A stretch of 62,903 nt of DNA from Paenibacillus jilunlii (GCF_900102965.1 NZ_FNGM01000030.1:1-62903), one strand, 5' to 3'. Positions 50,619 to 58,932 are shown, counted from the first letter of the stretch. The notes: generated from the sequence alone by a model not told the origin. Program-made: numbers and translations.

Positions 50619-51902
50619 TTATTTTGCAAAGATCCTGCCAATGGAAACAGGCAGCTGGGTAAGTGCCTCCTGCAGCTTATCCTGTGGAAAATACAGGTGG
50701 TACCTGCCGCGGTGGATACCGCTGATCGAACGTACAATATCAGATACCTCAGAGATTTCGCGCAGCTTGTCATGGCGGTCAAGCAGCAAAATCTGCTTAC
50801 TGTCAAAGCCCTCTCCCGGGCGGAAAACATCGTAAGGCAGATCTGTCGGATAATCGATTTCCAGGTCGTAATCCGGATGCAGTCCGGCACCGGCAAAACT
50901 GCGGCGGATTTCGTCAATGGTCTCTGAATCGAGATGGTCCATCTCCACATATTTATACAGTTTACGATGAATAAAACGGCTGCACAAGTTAGCCAGTATT
51001 TCATCGTCTTCCAGTGTCCACTGCATAAAGGCAGTTTGGACCAGGGCCTCGTCCAGGAGTAAATATTGTTCTACATTGATCTCTCCACCAAACAAATCGC
51101 TAAGCGGATTGATCATAAAACGGAAAGAGTAGCCTTCCTGGAAAAGCTCTTTCGCCCTCCGGAAAATCTGCCTTAAAATAATTTCTGAGCTGCGTGTAAC
51201 CGGATGGAAATAAACCTGCCAATACATCTGGTAACGTGACATCAGGTAATCCTCAATGGCATGCATACCTGATTCTTTAACGACAACACGGCCATTATAA
51301 GGCCGCAGCATTCTCAGAATACGGTCAATATCGATCGTCCCATAGTTCACCCCGGTATAATACGCATCCCGCAGCAAATAATCCATACGATCCGCATCCA
51401 GAGGGCCTGACACCAGATTGACAACAATCTCATGTTCATACGTTTTAGCAATCACAGATGCAACCTTTTGCGGGAAATCCTCGCCTACTTCGCGCAAGAT
51501 CGCAGTAATTTCCGTGTTCTCCTGTATAATTCTGCAGGTCCAGTCTTCATGATTCATTTCAAAAGCTTCTTCTATAGAATGGGAGAAGGGGCCATGTCCC
51601 AAATCATGCAGCAGCGCTGCACATAAAGTCAGCAGACTTTCCTCCGGCATCCAATCCTTATAACCGCTTCGCTCAAATTGGGAGATAATCCTCCGCGTAA
51701 TTTCGTAGACACCTAATGAATGGGAAAAACGGCTGTGCTCCGCTCCATGAAAAGTCAGATAAGAGGTGCCGAGCTGGCGGATCCGCCGCAGACGCTGAAA
51801 TTCCCTGGTATTGATTAACCGCCAGATTATCGTGTCCTGGACATGAATATAATTGTGAACCGGGTCTTTAAAGACCTTTTCTTCCGTCAGCAGCTGCTTC
51901 AT
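50619..51902 (-). CDS. HD-domain phosphohydrolase (YwfO-like, dGTPase superfamily)
   Basis: A predicted dNTP triphosphohydrolase. The 427-aa product has RRIRQLGTSYLTFHGAEHSRF, the HD motif LLHDLGHGPFSHSIE and the downstream Asp in GPLDADRMDYLLRDA. It resembles B. subtilis YwfO. ATG 51902 with AAGGAG 8 nt upstream. It occupies the slot of metS in B. subtilis, divergent from abrB, and its promoter carries a Spo0A box. Confidence 0.88.
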   Translation of the reverse strand: MKQLLTEEKVFKDPVHNYIHVQDTIIWRLINTREFQRLRRIRQLGTSYLTFHGAEHSRFSHSLGVYEITRRIISQFERSGYKDWMPEESLLTLCAALLHDLGHGPFSHSIEEAFEMNHEDWTCRIIQENTEITAILREVGEDFPQKVASVIAKTYEHEIVVNLVSGPLDADRMDYLLRDAYYTGVNYGTIDIDRILRMLRPYNGRVVVKESGMHAIEDYLMSRYQMYWQVYFHPVTRSSEIILRQIFRRAKELFQEGYSFRFMINPLSDLFGGEINVEQYLLLDEALVQTAFMQWTLEDDEILANLCSRFIHRKLYKYVEMDHLDSETIDEIRRSFAGAGLHPDYDLEIDYPTDLPYDVFRPGEGFDSKQILLLDRHDKLREISEVSDIVRSISGIHRGRYHLYFPQDKLQEALTQLPVSIGRIFAK

Positions 51903-51953
51903 AAGATCAACTCCTTCAAATAATAGGATTAGGAATCGGTTGAAAAAACGGTT

Positions 51954-51984
51954 ATAATAGTATATGTTGTCGTACTTTGTCGAA
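51954..51984 (-). promoter_or_regulatory. Promoter of the HD gene overlapping a Spo0A box
   Basis: Minus strand: -35 TCGACA (51983-51978), 18-nt spacer, -10 TATTAT (51959-51954). The -35 lies inside a 0A box, TGTCGAA on the plus strand at 51978-51984, embedded in TGTCGAATAATGGCG, almost the same as at abrB. A second, weaker TGTCGAT lies at 52015-52009. Confidence 0.62.
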
Positions 51985-52111
51985 TAATGGCGTTTTAACG
52001 ATTTACAAATCGACAAATTCCTTTTGAGGTATTTATCTTGTCATTTGAGTTGATTATAAGCGCTACAAAAGTTTTTTTTCAAAATCCCCTTAAAATTAAC
52101 CATAAAAAAGG

Positions 52112-52140
52112 TTGACTGTTTTGGGAATGGTTGGTATTAT
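52112..52140 (+). promoter_or_regulatory. Sigma-A promoter of abrB
   Basis: -35 TTGACT (52112-52117), 17-nt spacer, -10 TATTAT (52135-52140). Start near 52147. Confidence 0.85.
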
Positions 52141-52163
52141 AAGTATCATAAAACGGTGAACAA

Positions 52164-52180
52164 TGTCGAATAATGACGCT
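52164..52180 (+). promoter_or_regulatory. Spo0A operator of abrB
   Basis: TGTCGAATAATGACGCT: one perfect 0A box and a second partial box, placed about +17 to +34, the same arrangement as the Spo0A~P repression site downstream of the B. subtilis abrB start. Confidence 0.82.
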
Positions 52181-52209
52181 TTTGAACTTTGAGAGGAGCA
52201 ACGATTGAA

Positions 52210-52464
52210 ATGATGAAATCAACAGGAATTGTAAGAAAAGTCGACGAGCTAGGACGGGTTGTTATTCCAATCGAATTGCGCCGCACACTGGGCATTGGAG
52301 AAAAAGATGCGCTCGAAATTTACGTGGACGGTGAGCGGATCATGCTGAAAAAATACGAGCCTGCTTGCATCTTCTGCGGCAATGCTGAGAATGTAACCTA
52401 CTTCAAAGGAAAAATTGTTTGTCACGATTGTATTTCTGCCATCCCTACCCCTGTGACAAATTAA
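52210..52464 (+). CDS. abrB: Transition-state regulator AbrB with cysteine-pair C-terminus
   Basis: Global repressor of stationary-phase genes. The 84-aa product has the AbrB DNA-binding domain (MKSTGIVRKVDELGRVVIP, ELRRTLGIGEKDALEIYVDG), nearly identical to B. subtilis. The C-terminal half differs: CIFC and CHDC pairs (about 17 residues apart) suggest a zinc site instead of the Bacillus multimerisation domain. ATG 52210 or 52213; AGAGGAG 11 nt upstream. Repressed by Spo0A~P through the box at 52164. Confidence 0.95.
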   Translation: MMKSTGIVRKVDELGRVVIPIELRRTLGIGEKDALEIYVDGERIMLKKYEPACIFCGNAENVTYFKGKIVCHDCISAIPTPVTN

Positions 52465-52527
52465 AGCAAATCGGTTATAATAAGAACTAATCCAATTGTT
52501 AATTCTAACCTTTTTATATCTCCTTGG

Positions 52528-52555
52528 CCTCCCGTGTTTGCGGGGGGTATTTTTT
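52528..52555 (+). terminator. Terminator after abrB
   Basis: Stem CCTCCCG/CGGGGGG (one G-T pair) with 6-nt loop, then TTTTTT. Confidence 0.85.
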
Positions 52556-52741
52556 ACTGTATTTTACCCTCCCAAGGTTTTACCCTCCCAAACCCTCCCT
52601 ACAGGGAGGGCCCCAAGGGCTCCCGCCCTCTGGACACCCGGAAGCTTGTCTAACTGTGGGGGTGAGCGTAAGGAAGCAGCGGTTGGCGGCGGACCAGCCC
52701 TCTTTCGGGCAAGCCCTCGGGGCCTTGTCATGCGAAGGGTT

Positions 52742-52768
52742 CCGCCATAGGCTTCGCTTCTATGGCGG
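52742..52768. repeat. Perfect 9-bp hairpin in the abrB-rsmI gap
   Basis: CCGCCATAG and CTATGGCGG (52742-52750, 52760-52768) around a 9-nt loop GCTTCGCTT. No T tract on either side. Confidence 0.6.
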
Positions 52769-52803
52769 CTGCGCAAGGCGCTCCCGGGCAAGGGACGGTG
52801 CAG

Positions 52804-53007
52804 CAAGCCGCTCTCCCTGCGGGAATCGCTCTACGGCGGCACTTTTCTGTGACGACAGTGCTCGATGGTTACTGGCGGGCGAGCGACTTTGCGTGCATTA
52901 GAGCGCTCTCCCTCCGGGAATCGCTTGACGACGGCGCTTGCTGGTTACTGGCGGGTGAGCCACTTTAGGTGCATTGGAACGCTCTCCCTCCGGGAATCGC
53001 TTGACTA
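52804..53007. repeat. Tandem imperfect repeats, about 76-95 bp units
   Basis: The block GCTCTCCCTCCGGGAATCGC recurs at 52810, 52905 and 52981 (the first copy has CTGC for CTCC). TGGTTACTGGCGGG recurs at 52866 and 52942, exactly 76 bp apart, followed in each by a variant of GAGCGACTTTGCGTGCATT. Each block can form a small hairpin through TCCC/GGGA. No coding potential with a ribosome-binding site. There are too few copies and no unique spacers, so it is not CRISPR. Confidence 0.75.
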
Positions 53008-53264
53008 CGCGCAACAAGTAACTCTGAAGACAACCCTCTATACTTAGCTTTGGCAAATATGGATAACTTCAATCTATACAGTTATTTCGTACCAAATCGC
53101 AGCATTATTTATTTAATTGTACTTCATACATTTATACCCAGGAATATAACCAAACTTTTCCCTTTACTATATATGTAAATGTACAAGCTACATCTACAAC
53201 CAATATAAGGGAAAAACACACCTGCATAAATGTACAAAATACAATTATTTCTTGTGAATAATTC
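53008..53264. other. A/T-rich gap after rsmI
   Basis: No gene. TAAATGTACAA occurs twice (53176-53186 and 53227-53237, 51 bp apart). A short AATTATT/AATAATT dyad follows the rsmI stop, without a good T tract. Confidence 0.5.
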
Positions 53265-54161
53265 CTATTCCCTCTCCAGGAGAGCATTATAAATATCACG
53301 TTTGGCCAAGCCGCGGTCTGATGCTGCCTTTTTCATCGCATCTTTACGTGTCTGTCCGGAAGTTTCATAGTGGGTTACATGCTCCTCGATACTCAGTTCA
53401 CGCCACCAGGAGGATTCGGCAAGCTCGGCCTCCTCCTTGCTCTCACCCTCCAGCACGATCACATACTCTCCTAGCGGTGGATGCTCGGACAGCCAGACCA
53501 GGCACTCCTCAATAGTGCCGCGAAGGAATTCCTCATAACGCTTGGTCAGCTCACGGGCCAGCACAATCCGGCGGTTGCCGAAGGCCTCCTGCAGGTGAGC
53601 CAATGTTTTCGACACGCGGTGCGGCGATTCGTAGAACAACAAAGTCCCTTGTGCAGAACGGAGACCTGACAGCACATTGCGGATATCTTTGCGCTCCCTA
53701 GGCAGGAAACCGATGAAAGTGAAGCTGGTTGTAGGCAAACCGGAAGCGATCAGAGCAGACAGCGCTGCATTGGCTCCAGGGATCGGAATCACGGGAATGC
53801 CGTGACTGACCGCAAGCGCCACGAGGTCCGCTCCAGGGTCGGATATGGCTGGCAGGCCGGCATCGCTGACGAGTGCCAGATTTTTACCTTCTATTATATA
53901 GCGTATCAGCTCGGGTCCACTGGCAGCCTTATTATGCTCATGATAGCTGAACAGCATCGATGGTGTGATTTCAAAGTGGCTGAGCAATTTGCGGGTCATC
54001 CGCGTATCCTCGGCGGCAATAATCTCGCATTCCTGCAAGGTACGGACAGCGCGGTAGGTCATATCCTCCAAATTGCCAATGGGTGTCCCCACCAGATACA
54101 ATGAGCCAGTTCCTGCTTGCTGATTCTTATTTTGAAAGCTGCTTTGACACGAGATTGTCAT
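53265..54161 (-). CDS. rsmI: 16S rRNA (cytidine1402-2'-O)-methyltransferase
   Basis: SAM-dependent methylase of the tetrapyrrole-methylase fold. The 298-aa product has LYLVGTPIGNLEDMTYRAV, AEDTRMTRKLL, VSDAGLPAISDPGADL and IPGANAALSALI. The ATG overlaps the trmN6 stop by 4 nt. The small GIY-YIG gene yazA that lies here in B. subtilis is absent. Confidence 0.96.
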   Translation of the reverse strand: MTISCQSSFQNKNQQAGTGSLYLVGTPIGNLEDMTYRAVRTLQECEIIAAEDTRMTRKLLSHFEITPSMLFSYHEHNKAASGPELIRYIIEGKNLALVSDAGLPAISDPGADLVALAVSHGIPVIPIPGANAALSALIASGLPTTSFTFIGFLPRERKDIRNVLSGLRSAQGTLLFYESPHRVSKTLAHLQEAFGNRRIVLARELTKRYEEFLRGTIEECLVWLSEHPPLGEYVIVLEGESKEEAELAESSWWRELSIEEHVTHYETSGQTRKDAMKKAASDRGLAKRDIYNALLERE

Positions 54162-54931
54162 GATTTACCCTCTTTAGATCCATAGTAGATATCCAGAATT
54201 TCCGGACAATATTGATTGTCCTCATTATATACGATCAGCGGGGGTTGTAAACGCACCTCAGGCTTGCCGTCCCGCGCGGCTTCAATCAATACCATATTGG
54301 CCTCCAAATGGGCACGCGGATGAACAAAACGGATCAGCTTCGGTTCCAGCCTGTATTGCCTCATCAGACTGATGATATCCACCAGACGCTGTGGTTTGTG
54401 AACCATGCTTACCTTGCCCCCGGTACGGACCAGCCGGACACAGGCCTGAATGACTTCCTCCAGAGTACAGCCCAGCTCATGGCGGGCCATAGCCTGATGG
54501 TTATTTAGCTTAAGATCGCTTCCGTTCAGCGGCATATAAGGAGGATTGACGGTTATGGCATCGTATACACCGTATCCTGCTGTAAGGTGCAGCTCACGCA
54601 AATCCCCCTCATGGATGGTTACCCGTTCCGCAAGGTTATTCATTACTACGCTTCGGCGGGCCATATCTGCCAGACGAGGCTGGATTTCAATACCCTCTAT
54701 AGAAGCCTTGGTCCGTGTGGTCAGCAGCATTGGAATTACCCCGTTACCTGTACATAAATCAAGCACTCTGCCCCGAGGCGGGACACTGGCAAAGCGTGCA
54801 AGCAATACAGCATCCATTGAAAAGCTGAATACCTCGTCGCTTTGGATAATCCGCAAATCATGCGTCAATAAATCGTCCACCCGCTCGGCAGGATGCAGCG
54901 GAACTGGCCCATTGTTATAAAAATTCGTCAT
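54158..54931 (-). CDS. trmN6: tRNA1(Val) (adenine37-N6)-methyltransferase family (YabB)
   Basis: A Rossmann-fold methylase, 257 aa, with the SAM loop VLDLCTGNGVIPMLL and the catalytic NPPY motif (AITVNPPYMPL). AAGGAG is 6-7 nt before ATG. Coupled to rsmI by ATGA. Confidence 0.93.
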   Translation of the reverse strand: MTNFYNNGPVPLHPAERVDDLLTHDLRIIQSDEVFSFSMDAVLLARFASVPPRGRVLDLCTGNGVIPMLLTTRTKASIEGIEIQPRLADMARRSVVMNNLAERVTIHEGDLRELHLTAGYGVYDAITVNPPYMPLNGSDLKLNNHQAMARHELGCTLEEVIQACVRLVRTGGKVSMVHKPQRLVDIISLMRQYRLEPKLIRFVHPRAHLEANMVLIEAARDGKPEVRLQPPLIVYNEDNQYCPEILDIYYGSKEGKS

Positions 54932-54985
54932 TATATTCTCCTTCTTGAATCACTCATGCTTCAGAGCATAAACTTCTCTAAATTC

Positions 54986-55016
54986 AAAAAAAACCGTAGG
55001 CGTAAATCTCCTACGG
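54986..55016 (-). terminator. Terminator after yabA
   Basis: Minus strand: CCGTAGG/CCTACGG, 9-nt loop, then TTTTTTTT. Confidence 0.92.
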
Positions 55017-55026
55017 CTGGATTTCC

Positions 55027-55392
55027 TCATTTATTAAGAAACGAAAGACAGAACAGGCAGTCACCCTCTGTACGCAAATGCCCAAAATAGACATTGCAGA
55101 TGTGAAAACCTTCATGATAGAGCCGCGCCAGATTGTCATAACCTTCCCCGACAACCTCCTCTGCCCCCTCACTGGCGGCCAAAAGAGCCTCCGCTTCTGC
55201 AGAATGGGCTGCAGGGTCCAATGGCGCTTCCCGCTTCAGAATTTTGCGGAGCTGTTCATTCTCCAGACTCAGCCTTTGGTTGGCTTCCATTAATTCTTTA
55301 ACCGTCAACTTCCATTCTCCGAGACTGGCGCGCATACTTTCCATCTGCGCTTCCATCTCCTGCATGTGTGCAAAAATATTCATCTTCTCCAA
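55027..55392 (-). CDS. yabA: Replication initiation control protein YabA
   Basis: Limits over-initiation by binding DnaA and DnaN. The 121-aa product has an N-terminal coiled coil (EWKLTVKELMEANQRLSLEN) and a C-terminal zinc module EGYDNLARLYHEGFHICNVY ... CLFCLSFLN. It starts at TTG 55392 (GGGGTGG nearby), giving MEKMNIFAHM in line with the family; ATG 55383 is possible. Ends a transcript (terminator at 54986). Confidence 0.95.
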   Translation of the reverse strand: MEKMNIFAHMQEMEAQMESMRASLGEWKLTVKELMEANQRLSLENEQLRKILKREAPLDPAAHSAEAEALLAASEGAEEVVGEGYDNLARLYHEGFHICNVYFGHLRTEGDCLFCLSFLNK

Positions 55393-55422
55393 GTTTCCAC
55401 CCCGAAAGTAACCTTATATGGT

Positions 55423-56223
55423 TTACTTGACGACAACATCATCCATTGGAAGTTCCTTAACTTTGCCCACTTCGAACAACTGCACATGAACCGTGCGGCT
55501 TCCGGCATTGATGCCTACAACCTTACCATCACCTAATGAGGTTACGACAAGCTTGCCTACCGCCGGCATTTCTTCCTTCGTACTTTCGTAATTATCATGC
55601 TCAAATTTCAAGCAACACATGAGTCTTCCGCAAAGACCGGAAATTTTTGTGGGATTCAGCGAAAGATTCTGATCCTTGGCCATCTTAATCGATACCGGCT
55701 CGAAGTCGCCAAGCCAGGAAGAACAGCAGAGCACCCGTCCGCAGGGCCCCAGTCCGCCGAGCATCTTGGCTTCATCACGCACCCCTATCTGCCGGAGCTC
55801 AATCCGGGTACGGAAAATGCTTGCCAGATCCTTAACCAGCTCGCGGAAATCGACCCTTCCTTCAGCGGTGAAGTAAAAGATGATCTTATTGCGGTCAAAT
55901 GTAAATTCCACATCCACGAGCTTCATTTTGAGGCCATGATCGCGGATTTTATTTAAACAGGTGGTAAAAGCATCCTTTGCAGCGCCTTTGTTCTCTTCCA
56001 CCACACGTGCATCCGTTTCACCGGCAATCCGCATGACTTTTTTGAGAGGCAATACCACATCAGCTTCCTCAACCTCTTTTTTCCCTACGACAACTTTACC
56101 GTATTCGACCCCTCTTGCTGTCTCCACAATTACGCACTGGTCGCGTTCAATCGGAAAATCAAGCGGATCAAAATAATATATTTTACCCGCTTTTTTGAAG
56201 CGGACACCTACTACGCTGTACAA
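55423..56223 (-). CDS. ricT: PSP1-domain protein RicT (YaaT)
   Basis: Part of the RicAFT complex affecting RNase Y, sporulation and competence. The 266-aa product has the PSP1 domain and the cysteine-rich LGPCGRVLCCSSWLGDF and GLCGRLMCCLKFEHDNY, ligands for Fe-S in RicAFT. It starts at TTG 56223 with AAGGGGG 7 nt upstream. Between holB and yabA as in B. subtilis. Confidence 0.95.
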   Translation of the reverse strand: MYSVVGVRFKKAGKIYYFDPLDFPIERDQCVIVETARGVEYGKVVVGKKEVEEADVVLPLKKVMRIAGETDARVVEENKGAAKDAFTTCLNKIRDHGLKMKLVDVEFTFDRNKIIFYFTAEGRVDFRELVKDLASIFRTRIELRQIGVRDEAKMLGGLGPCGRVLCCSSWLGDFEPVSIKMAKDQNLSLNPTKISGLCGRLMCCLKFEHDNYESTKEEMPAVGKLVVTSLGDGKVVGINAGSRTVHVQLFEVGKVKELPMDDVVVK

Positions 56224-56363
56224 AAATTAACCCCCTTGTTTGCCGGTAAAAGGAACCCCTAAGCAAGTCCGCTCCCTGGTGATCCATGCTTGTCCTTCCT
56301 TATCCGTTAAACCCGTACTTCCAGGCTGAAGCGTTGATCCGGAGGATATATCAAAACTAACCC

Positions 56364-57338
56364 TTAACTTTCCAGTCGGATTAGGAATTGCTCCAGACAC
56401 AATTGGGCATTGGCGTTGGAACGCAGCTTCCCCTTGCTCTCTGCAGCGAATTCCATATAAGCCACCCATTGCTCCGTGCTTCGTTGACGGGCATGTCTGG
56501 AAATGAAGTCTAACTGATCTATGAAAACGATACTTTCGTGCTTTCGGTACAGGAAGTAAAGCATATCTTTGAACCATAAGTGGAACATGCTGAACAGGAT
56601 ATCCAAATGTTCACCGAGCCCGGTCTTGAACAGCTTCTGCCCGGCGGTTGCTACCGCGGAGCTGCCCTTGCCCAAAGACTCCTTCGCTAATTGTAACACT
56701 AGATTTCTCATTTCTGCAAACCAATTCTGTGCCAAAAGTTCCCTGCAGCCATCAAGTCCCGAAGTCAGTGATACCGCACACCGTGCCAGTGGCACCGGGA
56801 CCCCCTCGCTGGACAGTGCCTGGAGCATAATATCCGGATGCAGCGGGCTGAAAGGGATGCGCTGAGTTCTTGACTGGATTGTCGGCAGCAGGGAACTGCT
56901 GTTATCGGAAATAAGAATGCCCACCGCAGGTGCCGGGGGCTCCTCCAGAAACTTAAGCAGGCTGTTCGCGGCCTGCACCGTCATTCTGTCCGCTCCTTCT
57001 ATAATATACACCTTCGGATTCACACCCTCTGAGCGGTATGAGAACATACGCTGCAGCTCACGGATCTGATCAATTTTGATGCTTGCCCCGTCAGGCTTCA
57101 GCAGCGATAAATCCGGATGATTTCCATGCTCCACCTTGCGGCATTCCAGACATTCTCCGCAGGCATCATCTTCACAGGCAGTACAGAATATAGCTTGCGC
57201 GAACATCAGCGCCGTTTTCATCTGACCACTACCGGATGGACCTGTGAACAGATAGGCATGGCTCACGGCATCCTTGCGCAGCGCGTTTTGAAGCAGCCGT
57301 TTGGCATCCTCCTGGCCTAATATATCATGAAAAGACAT
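56364..57338 (-). CDS. holB: DNA polymerase III delta' subunit
   Basis: Clamp-loader subunit. The 324-aa product has FHDILGQEDAKRLLQNAL, a zinc module (CTACEDDACGECLECRKV), IIEGADRMTVQAANSLLKFLEEP and IQSRTQRI. The P-loop reads GPSGSGQMKT, with an extra residue pair, so ATP binding is doubtful, as in other delta' subunits. ATG 57338 with GGAGG 5 nt upstream (TTG 57350 possible). The 140 nt to ricT hold no convincing gene. Confidence 0.95.
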   Translation of the reverse strand: MSFHDILGQEDAKRLLQNALRKDAVSHAYLFTGPSGSGQMKTALMFAQAIFCTACEDDACGECLECRKVEHGNHPDLSLLKPDGASIKIDQIRELQRMFSYRSEGVNPKVYIIEGADRMTVQAANSLLKFLEEPPAPAVGILISDNSSSLLPTIQSRTQRIPFSPLHPDIMLQALSSEGVPVPLARCAVSLTSGLDGCRELLAQNWFAEMRNLVLQLAKESLGKGSSAVATAGQKLFKTGLGEHLDILFSMFHLWFKDMLYFLYRKHESIVFIDQLDFISRHARQRSTEQWVAYMEFAAESKGKLRSNANAQLCLEQFLIRLES

Positions 57339-57355
57339 ACATTCCTCCAAGTCTT

Positions 57356-57799
57356 TTAGAAAGAAAGGTTAATCAGCAGACCGCGGATTTCCCCTACACG
57401 CCCCAGCAGATCAATACGGCCCTGCTCGCTTTCCAGCAAATCATCAGCCAAATTGAGCAGCGCTGCATCAATCTCTTCCAGCAGCTTGTAGCGTTTACCG
57501 CGTCCACGGCGGTCCCAGCCCTTGGTTTCCTTCAGAGTAACACCGCGACGTGCGGTTTCCTCCAGAAACTTCTTGATCATATTGCGGTAAATCGCCAGCT
57601 CACGGACTGTCATGGATTTGGCCAAACGATCCCCTTGCTGCTGAATATCCTTGATCTTCTGGTTCAGTTCATCCATCGTCTTCTGTTCGCCTTGCTGCTG
57701 AAAAATATCAGTAAAGGTTTTCTGCTGAACGGGCCTTCCCGTTCCTTCAGCTGTCGGCAGCTCACTTTTTAAGGGCCTGTAGCCGGGATTAATTTTCAA
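57356..57799 (-). CDS. yaaR: YaaR family protein (DUF327)
   Basis: A 147-aa helical protein with FTDIFQQQGEQKTMDELNQ, SMTVRELAIYRNMIKKFLEE and WDRRGRGKRYKLLEEIDAAL. Function unknown; conserved next to darA and holB. Starts at TTG 57799 with GGTGG 6 nt upstream. Confidence 0.9.
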   Translation of the reverse strand: MKINPGYRPLKSELPTAEGTGRPVQQKTFTDIFQQQGEQKTMDELNQKIKDIQQQGDRLAKSMTVRELAIYRNMIKKFLEETARRGVTLKETKGWDRRGRGKRYKLLEEIDAALLNLADDLLESEQGRIDLLGRVGEIRGLLINLSF

Positions 57800-57841
57800 A
57801 GGTTTCCACCGCCCTTTATGGGGTATCGCTCTATATTATAC

Positions 57842-58171
57842 TCAATAATGCTCAAAACGATCGACAGGAAGCACGAATACTGTGGCTCCGCCAACTTGAA
57901 CCTCTACGGGAAGCGGCAAATAAGAATCCGTTGTACCGCTCATTGGTGTGACAGGAGTGACAAGCTGCTCACGCACCTTGCAGCTGTTGCGAATAACCGT
58001 TAATACAGCTTCGACCTGAGAGTCATCTACACCAATCATAAATGTGGTATTGCCTGCCCGCAAAAACCCGCCTGTACTGGCCAGCTTCGTTGCACGGAAG
58101 TTTGCTTTGACTAGTTCACTCGACAACCGGTTACTGTCTTTGTCCTGGATAATTGCAATGATCAGATTCAT
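57842..58171 (-). CDS. darA: PII-like c-di-AMP receptor DarA (YaaQ/PstA)
   Basis: Binds c-di-AMP as a PII-like trimer; output unknown. The 109-aa product has MNLIIAIIQDKDSNRLSSEL, ATKLASTGGFLRAGNTTFMI and a long T-loop region. ATG 58171 with AGGAGGG 10 nt upstream, which forms the 3' end of the structured leader shared with pabB. Confidence 0.95.
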   Translation of the reverse strand: MNLIIAIIQDKDSNRLSSELVKANFRATKLASTGGFLRAGNTTFMIGVDDSQVEAVLTVIRNSCKVREQLVTPVTPMSGTTDSYLPLPVEVQVGGATVFVLPVDRFEHY

Positions 58172-58181
58172 CTTCGCTATC

Positions 58182-58234
58182 CCTCCTAAAAGTTTGTAAG
58201 CTTAGCTTCCTGAATTCAGTTCTTACAGAACTTG
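58182..58234 (-). promoter_or_regulatory. Structured leader element, copy B (darA)
   Basis: Minus strand: CAAGTTCTGTAAG (58234-58222) pairs with CTTACAAACTT (58200-58190) with one bulge; the loop contains the palindrome CTGAATTCAG. The 3' arm runs into TTTAGGAGG, the darA ribosome-binding site. Matches copy A before pabB over most of about 55 nt, with paired changes in the stem. Confidence 0.6.
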
Positions 58235-58290
58235 TTCCGACCGCATGCGCATAGTTTATTGTACACATAAGTTATATTAGACAAAGCGCC

Positions 58291-58932
58291 TTAAAAATCC
58301 TTCAATATCCGGTCTTTCAGCGTTTGGACAATGTCCTGCTCTACCATATGAATGGGACGGTTGGCATCTAGAACCACGATCCGCTGCGGATCAGACTCAA
58401 CGACCTGCCGGTAACCCTCCCTAACCTTCCGGTGGAAGGCCATGCTCTCCAAATCCAGCCGGTTAACCTCCCGGTCCTGGTTGGCCGCAATCCGCGATAG
58501 CCCCACTTCGGGGTCCACATCGAGATAAAAGGTCAAGTCCGGCATACGGCCGCCGGTAGCGAACTGGTTGATGCTTCTTACTTGCTCAATTCCGAGTCCT
58601 CTGGCATAGCCCTGATAGACCAGGCTGCTGTCAACAAAGCGGTCACATAACACGGTAAGCCCTTCCTTGAGCGCAGGCTCGACCACTTCCGCCAAATGCT
58701 GACTACGGGAAGCCGCATACAGCAGTGCCTCTGTCCGCGCATCCATTGCGGTGTGAGCCGGATCAAGAATAATCGAGCGGATTTTCTCAGCAATTTCGAT
58801 ACCGCCAGGTTCACGGGTAATCAGATAGGGCATGGAATGATTCTGCAGATACGCAGCCACTCTACCGAGTACTGTTGTTTTTCCGGAGCCATCGCCTCCC
58901 TCCAGAGTAATAAAGAAACCTTCGCGTGCCAC
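58291..58932 (-). CDS. tmk: Thymidylate kinase
   Basis: Phosphorylates dTMP. The 213-aa product has the P-loop FITLEGGDGSGKTT, the DRX motif CDRFVDSSLVYQGYARGLG and TREPGG. It starts at GTG 58932 directly after the yaaO stop (TAAGTG). Confidence 0.97.
   Translation of the reverse strand: MAREGFFITLEGGDGSGKTTVLGRVAAYLQNHSMPYLITREPGGIEIAEKIRSIILDPAHTAMDARTEALLYAASRSQHLAEVVEPALKEGLTVLCDRFVDSSLVYQGYARGLGIEQVRSINQFATGGRMPDLTFYLDVDPEVGLSRIAANQDREVNRLDLESMAFHRKVREGYRQVVESDPQRIVVLDANRPIHMVEQDIVQTLKDRILKDF

Noticed and set aside
52804..53007. Possible CRISPR array
   Set aside because: Only two to three imperfect units, no unique spacers of uniform length, no cas genes.
52496..53047. Several 60-125 codon frames in the abrB-rsmI gap
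   Set aside because: They run through the tandem repeats, lack good ribosome-binding sites and give low-complexity products.
56224..56363. Small frame with ATG at about 56283 (minus) before ricT
   Set aside because: It runs out of frame into ricT, SD is weak and no independent signals support it.
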